64,000 nucleotides of DNA from a virus. Within the stretch, counting starts at the first letter, position 1; every line of letters begins with the position of its first letter. The stretch lies in IMG/VR virus record IMGVR_UViG_3300025914_000009, positions 1 through 64,000 of that record. The stretch is one strand, 5' to 3'. This document shows positions 51,772 to 59,162 of the stretch, piece by piece. The position numbers were made by a program, and so were the translations under genes. A model generated the notes under the pieces. The model ran no database searches. It saw only the letters and a list, made by a program, of their open reading frames with translations, and was not told the origin of the DNA.

Positions 51772-52326
51772 ATGGCAGACACAAACACACAAACAACTGA
51801 ACAAGTTGCACAGCCAATGCAACAGGAGCCATCAGCTTTAGAAAGAGCTAAAATGGCTGACACAAGACAAGTTATTACTTTGGATGCTGAAGCAGCTTAT
51901 GATGAGCTTGAGCTATTTGGCACACAACCCGGTGAGTACAGAGAAGATTCACCAGTACAGGGTGAATACTGGAGATTTAAATTCAGAGGAGCAATTTGCA
52001 CTGTATCTCCTGAGTTTAAAGAGGCTTACGACAGTGGTAATCTGTTGAGCATTACAGCATCACCAACAGTATTTACAGTAACTAAAGCTGATCCTAACAA
52101 TGCTGGCAAGAAAATGGAGCAGGTTGGGTATGGTTACAGCCTGAGTTACAGCGATTTAGCCAAGAAACAGAAGGCACAAAAGGCTAAATTAGCTGCTAAA
52201 GAACTGGGCCTGAAAGCACAGGTACAGGAGCTTAAGATGGAGAAGAAGCTGGAGGCAATCAAAGCAGCTGATTTCAAAGTAGTGCTCACTGAAGATGAGA
52301 TGCAGGAGCTAATGGGAGCAATCTAA
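51772..52326 (+). CDS. Soluble early-region protein with Lys/Ala coiled coil (184 aa)
   Basis: N-terminal 30 residues are polar and Gln/Thr-rich. A compact beta domain at 35-120 (GEYWRFKFRGAICTVSP, SITASPTVFTV) is followed by a long Lys/Ala helix (KAQKAKLAAKELGLKAQVQEL) and an acidic end. No recognised family. The A-rich sequence AACAATAAAACATCAAGACA precedes the ATG. A strong terminator follows at 52369, so it is probably a monocistronic, well-expressed gene. Confidence 0.7.
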   Translation: MADTNTQTTEQVAQPMQQEPSALERAKMADTRQVITLDAEAAYDELELFGTQPGEYREDSPVQGEYWRFKFRGAICTVSPEFKEAYDSGNLLSITASPTVFTVTKADPNNAGKKMEQVGYGYSLSYSDLAKKQKAQKAKLAAKELGLKAQVQELKMEKKLEAIKAADFKVVLTEDEMQELMGAI

Positions 52327-52368
52327 TTTACATGGAAGAACACAAGGGATAAACTGATGATTCTAACT

Positions 52369-52399
52369 GGTCGGGGAGCTAAGGCTCTCCGATCTTTTT
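52369..52399 (+). terminator. Intrinsic terminator after the 184-aa gene
   Basis: GGTCGGGGAGC-TAAG-GCTCTCCGATC then TTTTT. Confidence 0.85.
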
Positions 52400-52421
52400 A
52401 ATTAACTGAAAATCAAGAGTA

Positions 52422-52619
52422 ATGAAGAAAATAGTCATAAAACAGTATAGCAAGAAGCCTTGTGGATCAACAATAGGAGCATTTGAGTATCATTATGGAG
52501 TCAACTATAATGGTAGCTACAACTACTCTATTGTCACAACAGCTGAATCTATAATGTATATGATTGAGGCTTTAAGAAAAGGTAATGAGGTAGAGTTTAT
52601 AGAAGCTAAAGAGCAGTAA
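52422..52619 (+). CDS. Small protein (65 aa)
   Basis: Basic N-terminus MKKIVIKQYSKKPCG, beta-strand-like YHYGVNYNGSYNYSIVTT, then the helix ESIMYMIEALRKGNEVEFIE. A hairpin of the following terminator includes its stop codon. Unknown function. Confidence 0.6.
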   Translation: MKKIVIKQYSKKPCGSTIGAFEYHYGVNYNGSYNYSIVTTAESIMYMIEALRKGNEVEFIEAKEQ

Positions 52620-52630
52620 TGCTCTTTTTT
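52609..52630 (+). terminator. Terminator overlapping a stop codon
   Basis: AAGAGC-AGTAAT-GCTCTT followed by TTTT. The TAA of the 65-aa gene lies in the loop. Confidence 0.7.
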
Positions 52631-52756
52631 CCAGCAGTACCACATAACTGTTTGATATTCAGCAGATTTCATCAACTTAAACCGTTCTTTTTACATCCAT
52701 TTAGCCCCAAAGCACAAAACGTTCTTTTATTAACCATTTAACCCAAGCACAAACAT

Positions 52757-53140
52757 ATGTCATTTCAGATACATGACCTTAAGGGAAGGGCAATACCTAT
52801 AATTGAGCTGGAAAGGGAAGTCTGTGAGTTCTGGAATGTAAAGGAAGATGCAAGGTATTATGCTCATCCTGATATGCTATCACACTACACTAATAGCTGG
52901 TTTGATACTATTGGCTGGGCAATACGCTATCCTGAGAACTATATTAAAGGTTGGAATGATGTCAGATGTACATTATGGACAATACAAGCCAAAAGCCTCT
53001 ATGAGCATTTGTACGACAATGAGAACATGCAAACTCATATAGAGAGAATACAGGTCTTTCTAAAGCCTTATTATGATCTCATAGATCATTGGGAGTCAAA
53101 GGGTTATATTCCAGTAAAGATTGATGATAAAACTACGTAA
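52757..53140 (+). CDS. Unknown soluble protein (127 aa)
   Basis: Begins MSFQIHDLKGRAIPIIELER. Rich in Trp and Tyr (WFDTIGWAIRYPENYIKGW, CTLWTIQAKSLYEHLYDNE), an alpha-helical fold. I do not recognise it. A repeated CCCA..GCACAAA..GTTCTTTTA motif in the 110-nt leader (near 52710 and 52740) is noted but unexplained. It overlaps nothing and is followed 1 nt later by a membrane micropeptide. Confidence 0.65.
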   Translation: MSFQIHDLKGRAIPIIELEREVCEFWNVKEDARYYAHPDMLSHYTNSWFDTIGWAIRYPENYIKGWNDVRCTLWTIQAKSLYEHLYDNENMQTHIERIQVFLKPYYDLIDHWESKGYIPVKIDDKTT

Positions 53141-53141
53141 T

Positions 53142-53228
53142 ATGAAGCGTAACCTTATGGAATTAGGCTTTGTAATAGTGTTTTCCATAGTATACTGGTT
53201 ATGCGATAAAATGGAAAGGAGAAAATAA
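53142..53228 (+). CDS. Membrane micropeptide (28 aa)
   Basis: ATG two bases after the previous stop. MELGFVIVFSIVYWLC is one hydrophobic helix between basic ends. Its TAA overlaps the next ATG (TAATG), which supports translation. Confidence 0.5.
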   Translation: MKRNLMELGFVIVFSIVYWLCDKMERRK

Positions 53229-53341
53229 TGTCAGATCAGAAAGATATAAGTAATGATCCTCTCACAGTGCTCATAGGACTTATCTTTAGGATACTATGGG
53301 CACTATTTATCCTTGCATGGTTAATTAAGGAGTGCAACTAA
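53228..53341 (+). CDS. Membrane micropeptide (37 aa)
   Basis: Coupled to the previous frame by TAATG. The polar start MSDQKDISNDP is followed by the helix LTVLIGLIFRILWALFILAW and LIKECN. With its neighbour it could form a two-component holin/spanin-like or defence-interfering pair; this is only an idea. Confidence 0.5.
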   Translation: MSDQKDISNDPLTVLIGLIFRILWALFILAWLIKECN

Positions 53342-53353
53342 ATACTACATAAT

Positions 53354-53548
53354 ATGCTAAGCGAACAAGATTTGATTAAGATGAGATTCCTCACGCTCCC
53401 CGGAGGATATCCAAGACTATCTATTCAATGCAATACGGTATTAGCTATTTACAGATCAACACTAATAGCAGCCCTGAGGGAATACCCTAGAAAAAGCAAA
53501 GAAAATGCTGCCAGAGCTAAGCTATTGCTATATTATTGCCTAAACTGA
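53354..53548 (+). CDS. Small basic protein (64 aa)
   Basis: MLSEQDLIKMRFLTLPGGYP, then a helix with VLAIYRSTLIAALREYPRKS and a Leu-rich end (AKLLLYYCLN). It follows the micropeptides by 12 nt. Unknown family. Confidence 0.5.
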   Translation: MLSEQDLIKMRFLTLPGGYPRLSIQCNTVLAIYRSTLIAALREYPRKSKENAARAKLLLYYCLN

Positions 53549-53616
53549 TCCTTTGAAAGGCTTGTACCTTGTGAAAAAGTAAAACACATTGTTAACTCAT
53601 TAAATCCCCTAGAGCA

Positions 53617-54057
53617 ATGACTTACGATGATTTCGAAGAACTACCAGAAGAATTTCTCCAATCAGAGGCAGAACTGAGGAGAGAAAACAAAAGGCTTCTC
53701 AGGCTAATGAAGAAAGCTGAGAAGTGGCACGATAAGGAAATAGATGGATTAAGAGGCCAAATAAGAGAGCTTTTAGAAAAGAACATGGATTTAACCGAAA
53801 CCTGCAATCTGTTTGCCAGAGGTATTGACAGATTAAAGGATGAAAAGCACATTATTACAGAATCACACCACTGGACAAGAAAAGGAGCCAGAGGGCTAAA
53901 AGAAAGAATTGGAGATTTTACAAATGATGGTAAAAGGATAGTCACAATAGTACCAATGTTTACAGATCCCCAAGGGCATACAACTGAAGCTCTGATAGTA
54001 ACTGAGCATATAGAGAAAACCAAACCTAAACCAACAAAACTCTTTAATGACATATGA
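53617..54057 (+). CDS. Coiled-coil protein (146 aa)
   Basis: Residues 10-85 form a charged coiled coil (SEAELRRENKRLLRLMKKAE, LRGQIRELLEKNMDLTE); residues 90-146 a small beta tail (GDFTNDGKRIVTIVPMF). It overlaps the next membrane protein by 4 nt (ATGA), so the two are coupled and may interact. The opposite-strand frame over the same DNA has low-complexity Ser-rich sequence and is not real. Confidence 0.65.
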   Translation: MTYDDFEELPEEFLQSEAELRRENKRLLRLMKKAEKWHDKEIDGLRGQIRELLEKNMDLTETCNLFARGIDRLKDEKHIITESHHWTRKGARGLKERIGDFTNDGKRIVTIVPMFTDPQGHTTEALIVTEHIEKTKPKPTKLFNDI

Positions 54058-54425
54058 CAAAGCAGACTAAAATACTGGCAGCTGCCATATTCATATTATT
54101 AATTATGACAATAGTAGCTGCTTATTTCGCCAAAAAGTCCATAGAGGGCAAGCAAAAGGAATCACAATTCCATCTCAGTGAGGGAACGAGCTTACTGAAT
54201 TTTAATAATAAGACAGTAAGACTTATCTATGTTGATAATTCAAAAGTCCTCACAATATATTTCACAGACAATAGTGTATTCAAAGTGGCTATTGGAGAAA
54301 GAGGGCTGGAATGGATCATAGTAGAAAATCAGATAATTAGAATAAATAAACATAAAAACCCTCAACAATGTTCAGAAAACTATTTGACAGGCTTACAGGG
54401 CATGTACCTGCAACCAGACAAGTAA
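54054..54425 (+). CDS. Membrane-anchored protein (123 aa)
   Basis: N-terminal anchor KILAAAIFILLIMTIVAAYF (residues 5-24), then an external beta domain (NNKTVRLIYVDNSKVLTIYF, DNSVFKVAIGERGLEWIIVE). The C-terminal 20 residues overlap the next gene by 58 nt in another frame, so the real end matters for both. Unknown function. Confidence 0.6.
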   Translation: MTKQTKILAAAIFILLIMTIVAAYFAKKSIEGKQKESQFHLSEGTSLLNFNNKTVRLIYVDNSKVLTIYFTDNSVFKVAIGERGLEWIIVENQIIRINKHKNPQQCSENYLTGLQGMYLQPDK

Positions 54426-54766
54426 TGACAACACACCGGTCACAAGGATATGTACTGGCAGCCAGAATGAGAACTGAAGAAGTTAAGCATGATGAAAAGG
54501 TTCTTGCTGATATAGACTGCGTGAGAATAACCAGTTTATCAGCTGTAGTGGGTGAAATTACCTTCTGTCCTGTATTAAGTATAAAAGTAAAGGAGATAGT
54601 GGAACAGGGAGATGGAAAAGAAATAGTTTCACACGAGCCTGTGGTAAAAGGAGGTCTTTTGGCACCTAAACAAGATGGCACATATAGGCTTAAAAATGTA
54701 CTACTTAAATCCAACGGAGTATTGAGTATCGAAGCTACACCTGCTACAAAATGGCAAAAAGCTTAA
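54368..54766 (+). CDS. Soluble beta-rich protein (132 aa)
   Basis: MFRKLFDRLTGHVPATRQVM, then strands (CVRITSLSAVVGEITFCPVL, LKNVLLKSNGVLSIEATPAT). No known motif. The start lies inside the 123-aa gene. An A-rich leader (AAACATAAAAACCCTCAACA) precedes it, as before other genes of this region. Confidence 0.55.
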   Translation: MFRKLFDRLTGHVPATRQVMTTHRSQGYVLAARMRTEEVKHDEKVLADIDCVRITSLSAVVGEITFCPVLSIKVKEIVEQGDGKEIVSHEPVVKGGLLAPKQDGTYRLKNVLLKSNGVLSIEATPATKWQKA

Positions 54767-54827
54767 ACGAGCAACCAAACAGCTATGTCCGAAGCAGACT
54801 ACCGCAAAATAGACCTGTAGCGACTAA

Positions 54828-54992
54828 TTGAATCGCAAATGCAGACGAGAATTCTTAACATGGGCCCAATGTAAACCTCGCTCAAAAAGCAGGATAACAG
54901 ATTGGCAAAATGTTATAATTCCAAGTGTCTTGAGTGGTAGTTTGTTAGGACGTATTACAAAAGAAATTAATGTACCATTCCCAGAGGTATAA
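54828..54992 (+). pseudogene. Possible remnant of a small gene (54 codons, TTG start)
   Basis: A protein-like frame (REFLTWAQCKPRSKSRITDW, PSVLSGSLLGRITKEINVP) without an ATG. Just upstream, in another frame, ATG at 54784 gives MSEADYRKIDL and then TAG. The two pieces may be one gene broken by a frameshift and stop. Otherwise 54767-55190 holds only a terminator. Confidence 0.3.
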
Positions 54993-55128
54993 CCAAACCT
55001 CCTAAATGAAAGGATCATTTAGCTTCCCAAGGGTGGGCTAAAGTAATTGGAAGACTACAATCTTCGCACAGACAATTACTTGAAGGGTACAGAGGGATTT
55101 CTGAGTGTTTATTTTTTCCATTCCTCTA

Positions 55129-55167
55129 GTGGCCCTACTATTGCTCAAGGGGGTAGGGTCACTTTTT
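55129..55167 (+). terminator. Intrinsic terminator
   Basis: GTGGCCCTAC, 14-nt loop, GTAGGGTCAC, then TTTTT. It lies ahead of the 56-aa gene and argues against a longer reading frame that would run through it. Confidence 0.8.
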
Positions 55168-55190
55168 CTCTGCTATCAAATCACAACAAT

Positions 55191-55361
55191 ATGAAGCAGA
55201 CACATTTTATTAGCAAAGAAGAGATCTTCACCATTGAGTTATCAGCATCCCTGCAGTATTGGCTAATAGTGCTAATGATGGACAAAGGGATATGGTATGC
55301 AAAATCCTTTACTGCTGACCAGAAAGGAATACATGGTGATTTTTACGACGAGAGATTTTAA
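55191..55361 (+). CDS. Small protein (56 aa)
   Basis: I chose ATG at 55191 (MKQTHFISKEEIFTIELSAS) because an in-frame TTG at 55047 would include a terminator hairpin. A-rich leader CAAATCACAACAAT. The product has one alpha/beta unit ending KGIHGDFYDERF. Unknown function. Confidence 0.55.
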   Translation: MKQTHFISKEEIFTIELSASLQYWLIVLMMDKGIWYAKSFTADQKGIHGDFYDERF

Positions 55362-55371
55362 ACCACATATT

Positions 55372-55452
55372 ATGGGATTAATTTTGTTCTTATCTATTCT
55401 CGTTGGACTTGTACTATTCAAGAAATGGCTTGATAAGATCTCCAAATGGTAA
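55372..55452 (+). CDS. Membrane micropeptide (26 aa)
   Basis: ATG 10 nt after the previous stop. MGLILFLSILVGLVLF forms one helix, then KKWLDKISKW, a positively charged amphipathic end. Resembles small toxin or holin-like peptides in shape only. Confidence 0.45.
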   Translation: MGLILFLSILVGLVLFKKWLDKISKW

Positions 55453-55491
55453 AATATTTTAAGGGTATCAGAGACCACTCGTTAAAAACCT

Positions 55492-55557
55492 GGGTAGCCT
55501 GATTTGTCTTAGGTAAGTCTGCCGACCTCCCTCTAGTTGAAGAGGGCTACCCTTTTT
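55492..55557 (+). terminator. Branched terminator
   Basis: GGGTAGCC at 55492 pairs with GGCTACCC at 55545-55552, followed by TTTTT. A nested CCCTCT...AGAGGG hairpin lies inside, so two alternative folds compete. Confidence 0.6.
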
Positions 55558-55576
55558 CTGAGGAAAATTATATAAA

Positions 55577-55912
55577 ATGAGAATAACAAGAACTAACCAA
55601 GTCACAGGTAGAACACACCAGTTGGATCTTGCAATAACTAAACATGACCTGTTAAAATGGATATGTGGAGAGCTTATCTTATCCCCGGGGGATGGAGAAT
55701 TTCTGACCTCTGGGATGCTTAGCCATGAGCTTGACAGCATAATTGCAGAATGGGAAATAGCAGAATATGCCCTTGAAGAAGAAGAAATTGAAGGTATAAT
55801 ACTATTAGACCCTGAGCAAGTTGAAGAGGTATTAAAACTTATTGCAGCATATAAGCCTGAAAGGCCCGTAAGAGTCTACAAATGTCTCTCATGTGACGAG
55901 AGATTAGTTTAG
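55577..55912 (+). CDS. Acidic soluble protein with terminal CxxC (111 aa)
   Basis: The N-terminus is basic beta (MRITRTNQVTGRTHQLDLAI), the middle helical and acidic (IAEWEIAEYALEEEEIEGII), and the end YKCLSCDERLV has a CxxC that could be half of a zinc site. Unknown family. Confidence 0.6.
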   Translation: MRITRTNQVTGRTHQLDLAITKHDLLKWICGELILSPGDGEFLTSGMLSHELDSIIAEWEIAEYALEEEEIEGIILLDPEQVEEVLKLIAAYKPERPVRVYKCLSCDERLV

Positions 55913-55915
55913 GGT

Positions 55916-56195
55916 TTGGATCATCTACTGTCCAGGTGTTTCTACACCTGGTTCTAAATTATTTCAGAGTGATCCTCTGAGAAACGCCAGTCCCTTTTTA
56001 GCCTTAGGGGGAAGTAGAGCTTAGTCAGAGGCTGATTTTGCTCACTTTGTGGGATTACACTCAACCCCTGAGGGGCTGGCAATGAACGCTTTACCAGTCA
56101 TCAGCATTCTGAGTCACTTGAAATTAAAGGGTTAGGAGGCACAGATGAAAGGGGTACTATTTATCCTGGATGACTGGTATTTTTAAACATTAACA
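55916..56195 (+). ncRNA. Structured RNA region ahead of the 100-aa gene
   Basis: No ORF. GGATCA/TGATCC encloses CCAGGTG-TTTCTA-CACCTGG (55932-55951). CAGAG/CTCTG, GCCAG/CTGGC and CCCCT-G-AGGGG follow, and ACCAGTCATC pairs with GGATGACTGGT before ATTTTTAAA at the end, which reads like a closing terminator. Either a small RNA or a regulatory leader. Confidence 0.45.
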
Positions 56196-56206
56196 ATTTA
56201 AACTCC

Positions 56207-56509
56207 ATGAGTTCACTTACTAAAAGGAATCTCAAGAAGAAGATTACAAAAATGTCTATCAATGAGGTCATATCACTTATAGACATAGGAATTGCTAATG
56301 GAGCAATAGATGCTAAAGATGAAGATCTCGTAGAGTTAGCCTTTTTAGCTCAGCATCAGCATGAAAGGGCTGGAACTAAGTTTGCTGGTATGATAAATGA
56401 GGGCAGGATAGCACTTTTCTTCAATGCCCTTGATACTACTGTTCCCTTAGGGACAATAGTGGAAACAATACAAGTTGAGGGTATGCTGGTATGCAAAAAG
56501 ATTAAGTAG
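56207..56509 (+). CDS. Helical soluble protein (100 aa)
   Basis: MSSLTKRNLKKKITKMSINE, then helices EDLVELAFLAQHQHERAG and a short beta end (TIVETIQVEGMLVCKKIK). The leader is AT-rich. No recognised domain. A terminator follows. Confidence 0.6.
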   Translation: MSSLTKRNLKKKITKMSINEVISLIDIGIANGAIDAKDEDLVELAFLAQHQHERAGTKFAGMINEGRIALFFNALDTTVPLGTIVETIQVEGMLVCKKIK

Positions 56510-56536
56510 GCGCTTTTTCATAATTGAAAAGAGTAC

Positions 56537-56567
56537 CTCCCGATATATCTATATCTTGGGAGCTTTT
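56537..56567 (+). terminator. Intrinsic terminator
   Basis: CTCCCGATAT, loop, ATATCTTGGGAG then CTTTT. After the 100-aa gene. Confidence 0.7.
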
Positions 56568-56714
56568 AAGATATTATCACTATGAATAAAGCCAAATAGG
56601 AAAAGGCACAATCTGATTTCCTATGAAAGCAAAGCCCCTAAGGCCGATTTGCTGATATCCTGTCATCTTTATAAGAGACAGAGATTTCAAGCTGTACCCC
56701 TGAAACCCACAGGG

Positions 56715-56738
56715 GGGAGGAGAGTTCCTCTCCCTTCT
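56715..56738 (+). terminator. Hairpin with T-rich tail ahead of the 101-aa gene
   Basis: GGGAGGAGAG-TTC-CTCTCCC followed by TTCTTATTTT, 13 nt before the start at 56751. The interval 56568-56714 has no other feature I can support. Confidence 0.5.
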
Positions 56739-56750
56739 TATTTTAATAAT

Positions 56751-57056
56751 ATGGAAATAGTAGCATTTGACAAACTAGAACTAACTGCCAGTGAGATATA
56801 CTATGGCCTAGTGAAGGTGAATGAAGATGGAGACTATTACTATTATACCGAACCATGGAAGGAGAAGATATATGTCTGGTTACCACCACATGTAATCAGG
56901 GCTCACAATACAGGAAATCTGCGAACTTTAACTCTATTTGAGCACGAAGTAGGCCCATGGACTGTTCGTGAGTTTAGTATATATCTGGAGGAGACTTCAT
57001 ATATGCGCAAACAGAAACTACTAAAATTAACGAAACGAAAAAAACAAACTTTATGA
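56751..57056 (+). CDS. Soluble protein (101 aa)
   Basis: Start taken at ATG 56751, since an earlier in-frame ATG would run through the hairpin. MEIVAFDKLELTASEIYYGL, an aromatic beta stretch (GDYYYYTEPWKEKIYVWLPP) and a very basic end (KLTKRKKQTL). The TGA overlaps the lipoprotein ATG (ATGA). Confidence 0.6.
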   Translation: MEIVAFDKLELTASEIYYGLVKVNEDGDYYYYTEPWKEKIYVWLPPHVIRAHNTGNLRTLTLFEHEVGPWTVREFSIYLEETSYMRKQKLLKLTKRKKQTL

Positions 57057-57172
57057 AGGTCAGAAAAACGATGGTAGCAATCCTAATTCTGGTGCTTGGT
57101 ATGATGGTGATCTCTTGTTCATCTTCTCGTAGGGGCTGTTATGCCACTCAGAAGTATGTCGGTTATCACTAA
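57053..57172 (+). CDS. Small phage lipoprotein (39 aa)
   Basis: Signal peptide KTMVAILILVLGMMVISC: basic start, hydrophobic core and the lipobox V-I-S-C, so cleavage and lipid attachment at Cys18 are predicted. The mature part is only about 22 residues (CSSSRRGCYATQKYVGYH type). Such tiny lipoproteins with a C..GY end are common in Bacteroidota and their phages. Possible roles are superinfection exclusion or outer-membrane anchoring. Coupled to the gene upstream. Confidence 0.7.
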   Translation: MKVRKTMVAILILVLGMMVISCSSSRRGCYATQKYVGYH

Positions 57173-57291
57173 AATTGAACATGGGTAGTTTTCTGCCCAT
57201 GTTTCCAACTTCTTTCACTGAAAAACAGTATTCACTATAATAGGATAATCAGTGATCTCATGTAAAAATTTCTCGAACAACAATTAAGCTC

Positions 57292-57326
57292 AAGGGGGAG
57301 GAATGAATACTGTCCTGCCCCTTTTT
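57292..57326 (+). terminator. Intrinsic terminator
   Basis: AAGGGGGAGGA, loop, TCCTGCCCCTTTTT. It lies between the lipoprotein gene and the next micropeptide. A second hairpin ACATGGGTAG-TTTT-CTGCCCATGT (57179-57202) directly follows the lipoprotein. Confidence 0.75.
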
Positions 57327-57348
57327 ATATTATTGAAAATCCCTAAAT

Positions 57349-57459
57349 ATGAACTATAGTAGAAGATACCAGAAAAGAGCACATACTCAGGGCCTAATAA
57401 CAGGACTCATAATATTTGTGATGTTCTTTCTGGCAATTTTCGGACGATTTTTATGGTAG
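57349..57459 (+). CDS. Membrane micropeptide (36 aa)
   Basis: ATG to TAG. Basic MNYSRRYQKRAHTQG followed by LITGLIIFVMFFLAIFGRF, a typical N-in single-span peptide. It stands between two terminators. Confidence 0.5.
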   Translation: MNYSRRYQKRAHTQGLITGLIIFVMFFLAIFGRFLW

Positions 57460-57488
57460 AACCCCTCAAACGGCTACCATGAACTAGG

Positions 57489-57515
57489 GAGGAGAATAAA
57501 TCTCTCCTCTCTTTC
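57489..57515 (+). terminator. Hairpin/terminator just before a tRNA-like element
   Basis: GAGGAGA, loop ATAAATC, TCTCCTC, then TCTTT; ends 6 nt before the tRNA-like RNA. Confidence 0.55.
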
Positions 57516-57520
57516 CATTA

Positions 57521-57629
57521 TGTCCCTTAACTCAACGGTAGAGTATTCCGATAGCTGCAAGGGTAATTATTAACTTTTAACCCTTTTTCAGTGAATCAGA
57601 AAGTACCTGTTCGATTCAGGTAGGGACAG
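57521..57629 (+). tRNA. tRNA-like RNA with expanded anticodon loop (109 nt)
   Basis: Acceptor TGTCCCT/AGGGACA, D-arm ACTC-AACGGTA-GAGT and T-arm ACCTG-TTCGATT-CAGGT are canonical. Between D- and T-arm, TTCCGAT pairs with ATCAGAA (one C-A) and encloses about 40 nt instead of 7, including AAGGGT...ACCCTTTTT, a terminator-like hairpin. No anticodon can be assigned. Either an interrupted tRNA with a very small intron or a tRNA-shaped processing element. Confidence 0.5.
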
Positions 57630-57643
57630 CTGTACAGCTTTAA

Positions 57644-57770
57644 GTATCAATGCTCTATAGGTGATCTACATGGAGAGATCACTAAATAGACAGTGTGCAA
57701 TAGTCTGAAACAGAGACTGCATAAGTGCTGGTAGTGGATAAGAAATACGCCACATTTAGAACATTGATAC
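57644..57770 (+). ncRNA. Multi-branched structured RNA (127 nt)
   Basis: GTATCAATG (57644) pairs with CATTGATAC (57762-57770), and flanking ACAGCT/AGCTGT extends the helix. Inside are GTGATCT/AGATCAC, AGTCT-GAAAC-AGAGACT framed by TGCA/TGCA, and GTGG/CCAC. No ORF. A GCACAGC...GCTGTGC terminator at 57861 may end the transcript. Confidence 0.5.
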
Positions 57771-57860
57771 AGCTGTTGTATTGGTCAGCAAGGTACACCC
57801 TGAGAACGGATGTATCTTGTTTTGTTATGTCTGTCAAGTTGTTTTTTCATAGGATGTACC

Positions 57861-57909
57861 GCACAGCTGAAGTACAGAAGCTTGATCTGTATGGAGGCTG
57901 TGCATTTTT
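57861..57909 (+). terminator. Intrinsic terminator with nested hairpin
   Basis: GCACAGC, nested GTACAG/CTGTAT, GCTGTGC, then ATTTTTATTT. Precedes the 91-aa gene by 26 nt. Confidence 0.65.
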
Positions 57910-57935
57910 ATTTCGAGTTACTAATACCTAGATAT

Positions 57936-58211
57936 ATGAGGCACAATGCTTACAGCTACCAACCGCAACTAAAAGTGGATTGCTACCACGTTGCCCAAGC
58001 CCCTAAGCTGTTCGTGAAAAGGGTAGAATTGCTTGAACTTATGAAAATGTGGTCACCTCATCACCCAAATGAAACCCTGTCCAAAGATGATGCTTACTAC
58101 GTAGAGTGTCAGGAAAGAGGGTTCGTTGACTGGAAAACTGCAAAAGTCTATACTTCCAAGCTACTGATCGGTAGAAACAATGTATTTGTTATTAAGATCC
58201 GTAAGCACTAA
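57936..58211 (+). CDS. Soluble protein (91 aa)
   Basis: Start at ATG 57936; earlier in-frame ATGs would read through a terminator. MRHNAYSYQPQLKVDCYHVA, then RVELLELMKMWSPHHPNETL and a beta end (KLLIGRNNVFVIKIRKH). No family recognised. Confidence 0.55.
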   Translation: MRHNAYSYQPQLKVDCYHVAQAPKLFVKRVELLELMKMWSPHHPNETLSKDDAYYVECQERGFVDWKTAKVYTSKLLIGRNNVFVIKIRKH

Positions 58212-58331
58212 ATCTGTAATGTAACAGTACAATTTTCTCATCTCAAGAAGAATCGTAGTACCAACTACGGTTTAATTGAGAACAGTTCCCCTTGTTCTCA
58301 GGGGGAACTTAAATTAAAAAAGGAGGTATGT

Positions 58332-58439
58332 ATGATTCAGTTGACAGAAGGGGTTTATCTCTGGTTATCACCATGGAAGGTTGAGAGAATCGACCTAGAG
58401 GTATTGGAAGAGCCAGAAGATATGTTCTTTCTCAATTAA
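58332..58439 (+). CDS. Micro-ORF with a true Shine-Dalgarno (35 aa)
   Basis: AGGAGG at 58321-58326 stands 5 nt from ATG 58332; almost no other gene here has such a site. The product MIQLTEGVYLWLSPWKVERI is followed by an acidic end. A GTTCCCC...GGGGGAAC hairpin (58291-58316) lies just upstream. Confidence 0.45.
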   Translation: MIQLTEGVYLWLSPWKVERIDLEVLEEPEDMFFLN

Positions 58440-58579
58440 GCTTTCTCTCATCCCCTAAGGGAATAGATGTACACTATTCCTTGAAGGGAGATTATAGTTC
58501 GAACTATTTGGTTAACAATGAAATGTAGCGTGTTTTTATTTGTTAACATGCTAAACCTGGTTCTCTTGTAGCGGCTTAT

Positions 58580-59131
58580 ATGGCAGGAATAGTGAAAGTT
58601 CACCGACATGGTGACACATTTGCCACAATGAACCCAGCAACTGGGGAGTGGCAGGAAATGGTGAATGTAGTCTTCGTTGAAGAGGGAAGACAAGGTGTAA
58701 ATCGCACATTGTCAGACACTTCAGATTATCTAAGCCAAATGATGGGTGAAGATGTGGGTCTAAAGAACACAAGGACTCATACTCAGCCTGTTAAGAAAGA
58801 GGCAATAGATAAAGGTCTCTTCCCTGTAGGATTTGAAATGCCTGGTTATATCAATCGTGAGATGTATTCCACACCTCAGATGGCAAACCAGCAGGATAAA
58901 ATCCCAAGGGTAGTAGATGGGAAGATTACATACTTTAAGACAAGCATCGAGGCAACGCCTAAAGATGATGCAGATTACAGGATAGCAGTAGCCAATGTGG
59001 ATATTGTACCTCAGGAGTTGATAACTCAGGCAGCACAAAACCTGAGAGCAACTCAGGTGCGTACAATCCACAGAGCCCCAAATCCTGTCCTACAGAGCAC
59101 TAATGCTCCATTAAGACAGGAACAGGTATAG
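58580..59131 (+). CDS. Unknown soluble protein (183 aa)
   Basis: MAGIVKVHRHGDTFATMNPA; the HRHG is not followed by phosphatase blocks, so it is not that family. Middle rich in Thr/Gln (THTQPVKKEAIDKGLFPVGF), the end disordered (HRAPNPVLQSTNAPLRQEQV). One of the longer plus-strand genes; may be a phage-specific host-takeover or structural accessory protein. A terminator with the UUUCUA loop follows. Confidence 0.65.
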   Translation: MAGIVKVHRHGDTFATMNPATGEWQEMVNVVFVEEGRQGVNRTLSDTSDYLSQMMGEDVGLKNTRTHTQPVKKEAIDKGLFPVGFEMPGYINREMYSTPQMANQQDKIPRVVDGKITYFKTSIEATPKDDADYRIAVANVDIVPQELITQAAQNLRATQVRTIHRAPNPVLQSTNAPLRQEQV

Positions 59132-59162
59132 AGATGTCAATTATTAGTATATCTCAAAAGCG

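Noticed and set aside
53622-54053. Long open frame on the minus strand opposite the coiled-coil gene
   Set aside because: It is the mirror of a Glu/Lys-rich gene, giving Ser/Leu-rich low-complexity protein; the plus frame has coupling to its neighbour.
55047-55190. N-terminal extension of the 56-aa protein from a TTG codon
   Set aside because: It would translate through an intrinsic terminator hairpin; the ATG at 55191 has a normal A-rich leader.
57521-57936. Group I intron in the interrupted tRNA
   Set aside because: The insertion is under 45 nt and the acceptor and T-arm close right after it; no P-Q-R-S core is present.
58580-58640. HRHG near the start of the 183-aa protein as a histidine phosphatase
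   Set aside because: None of the other phosphatase blocks follow, unlike the clear case at 1-299.
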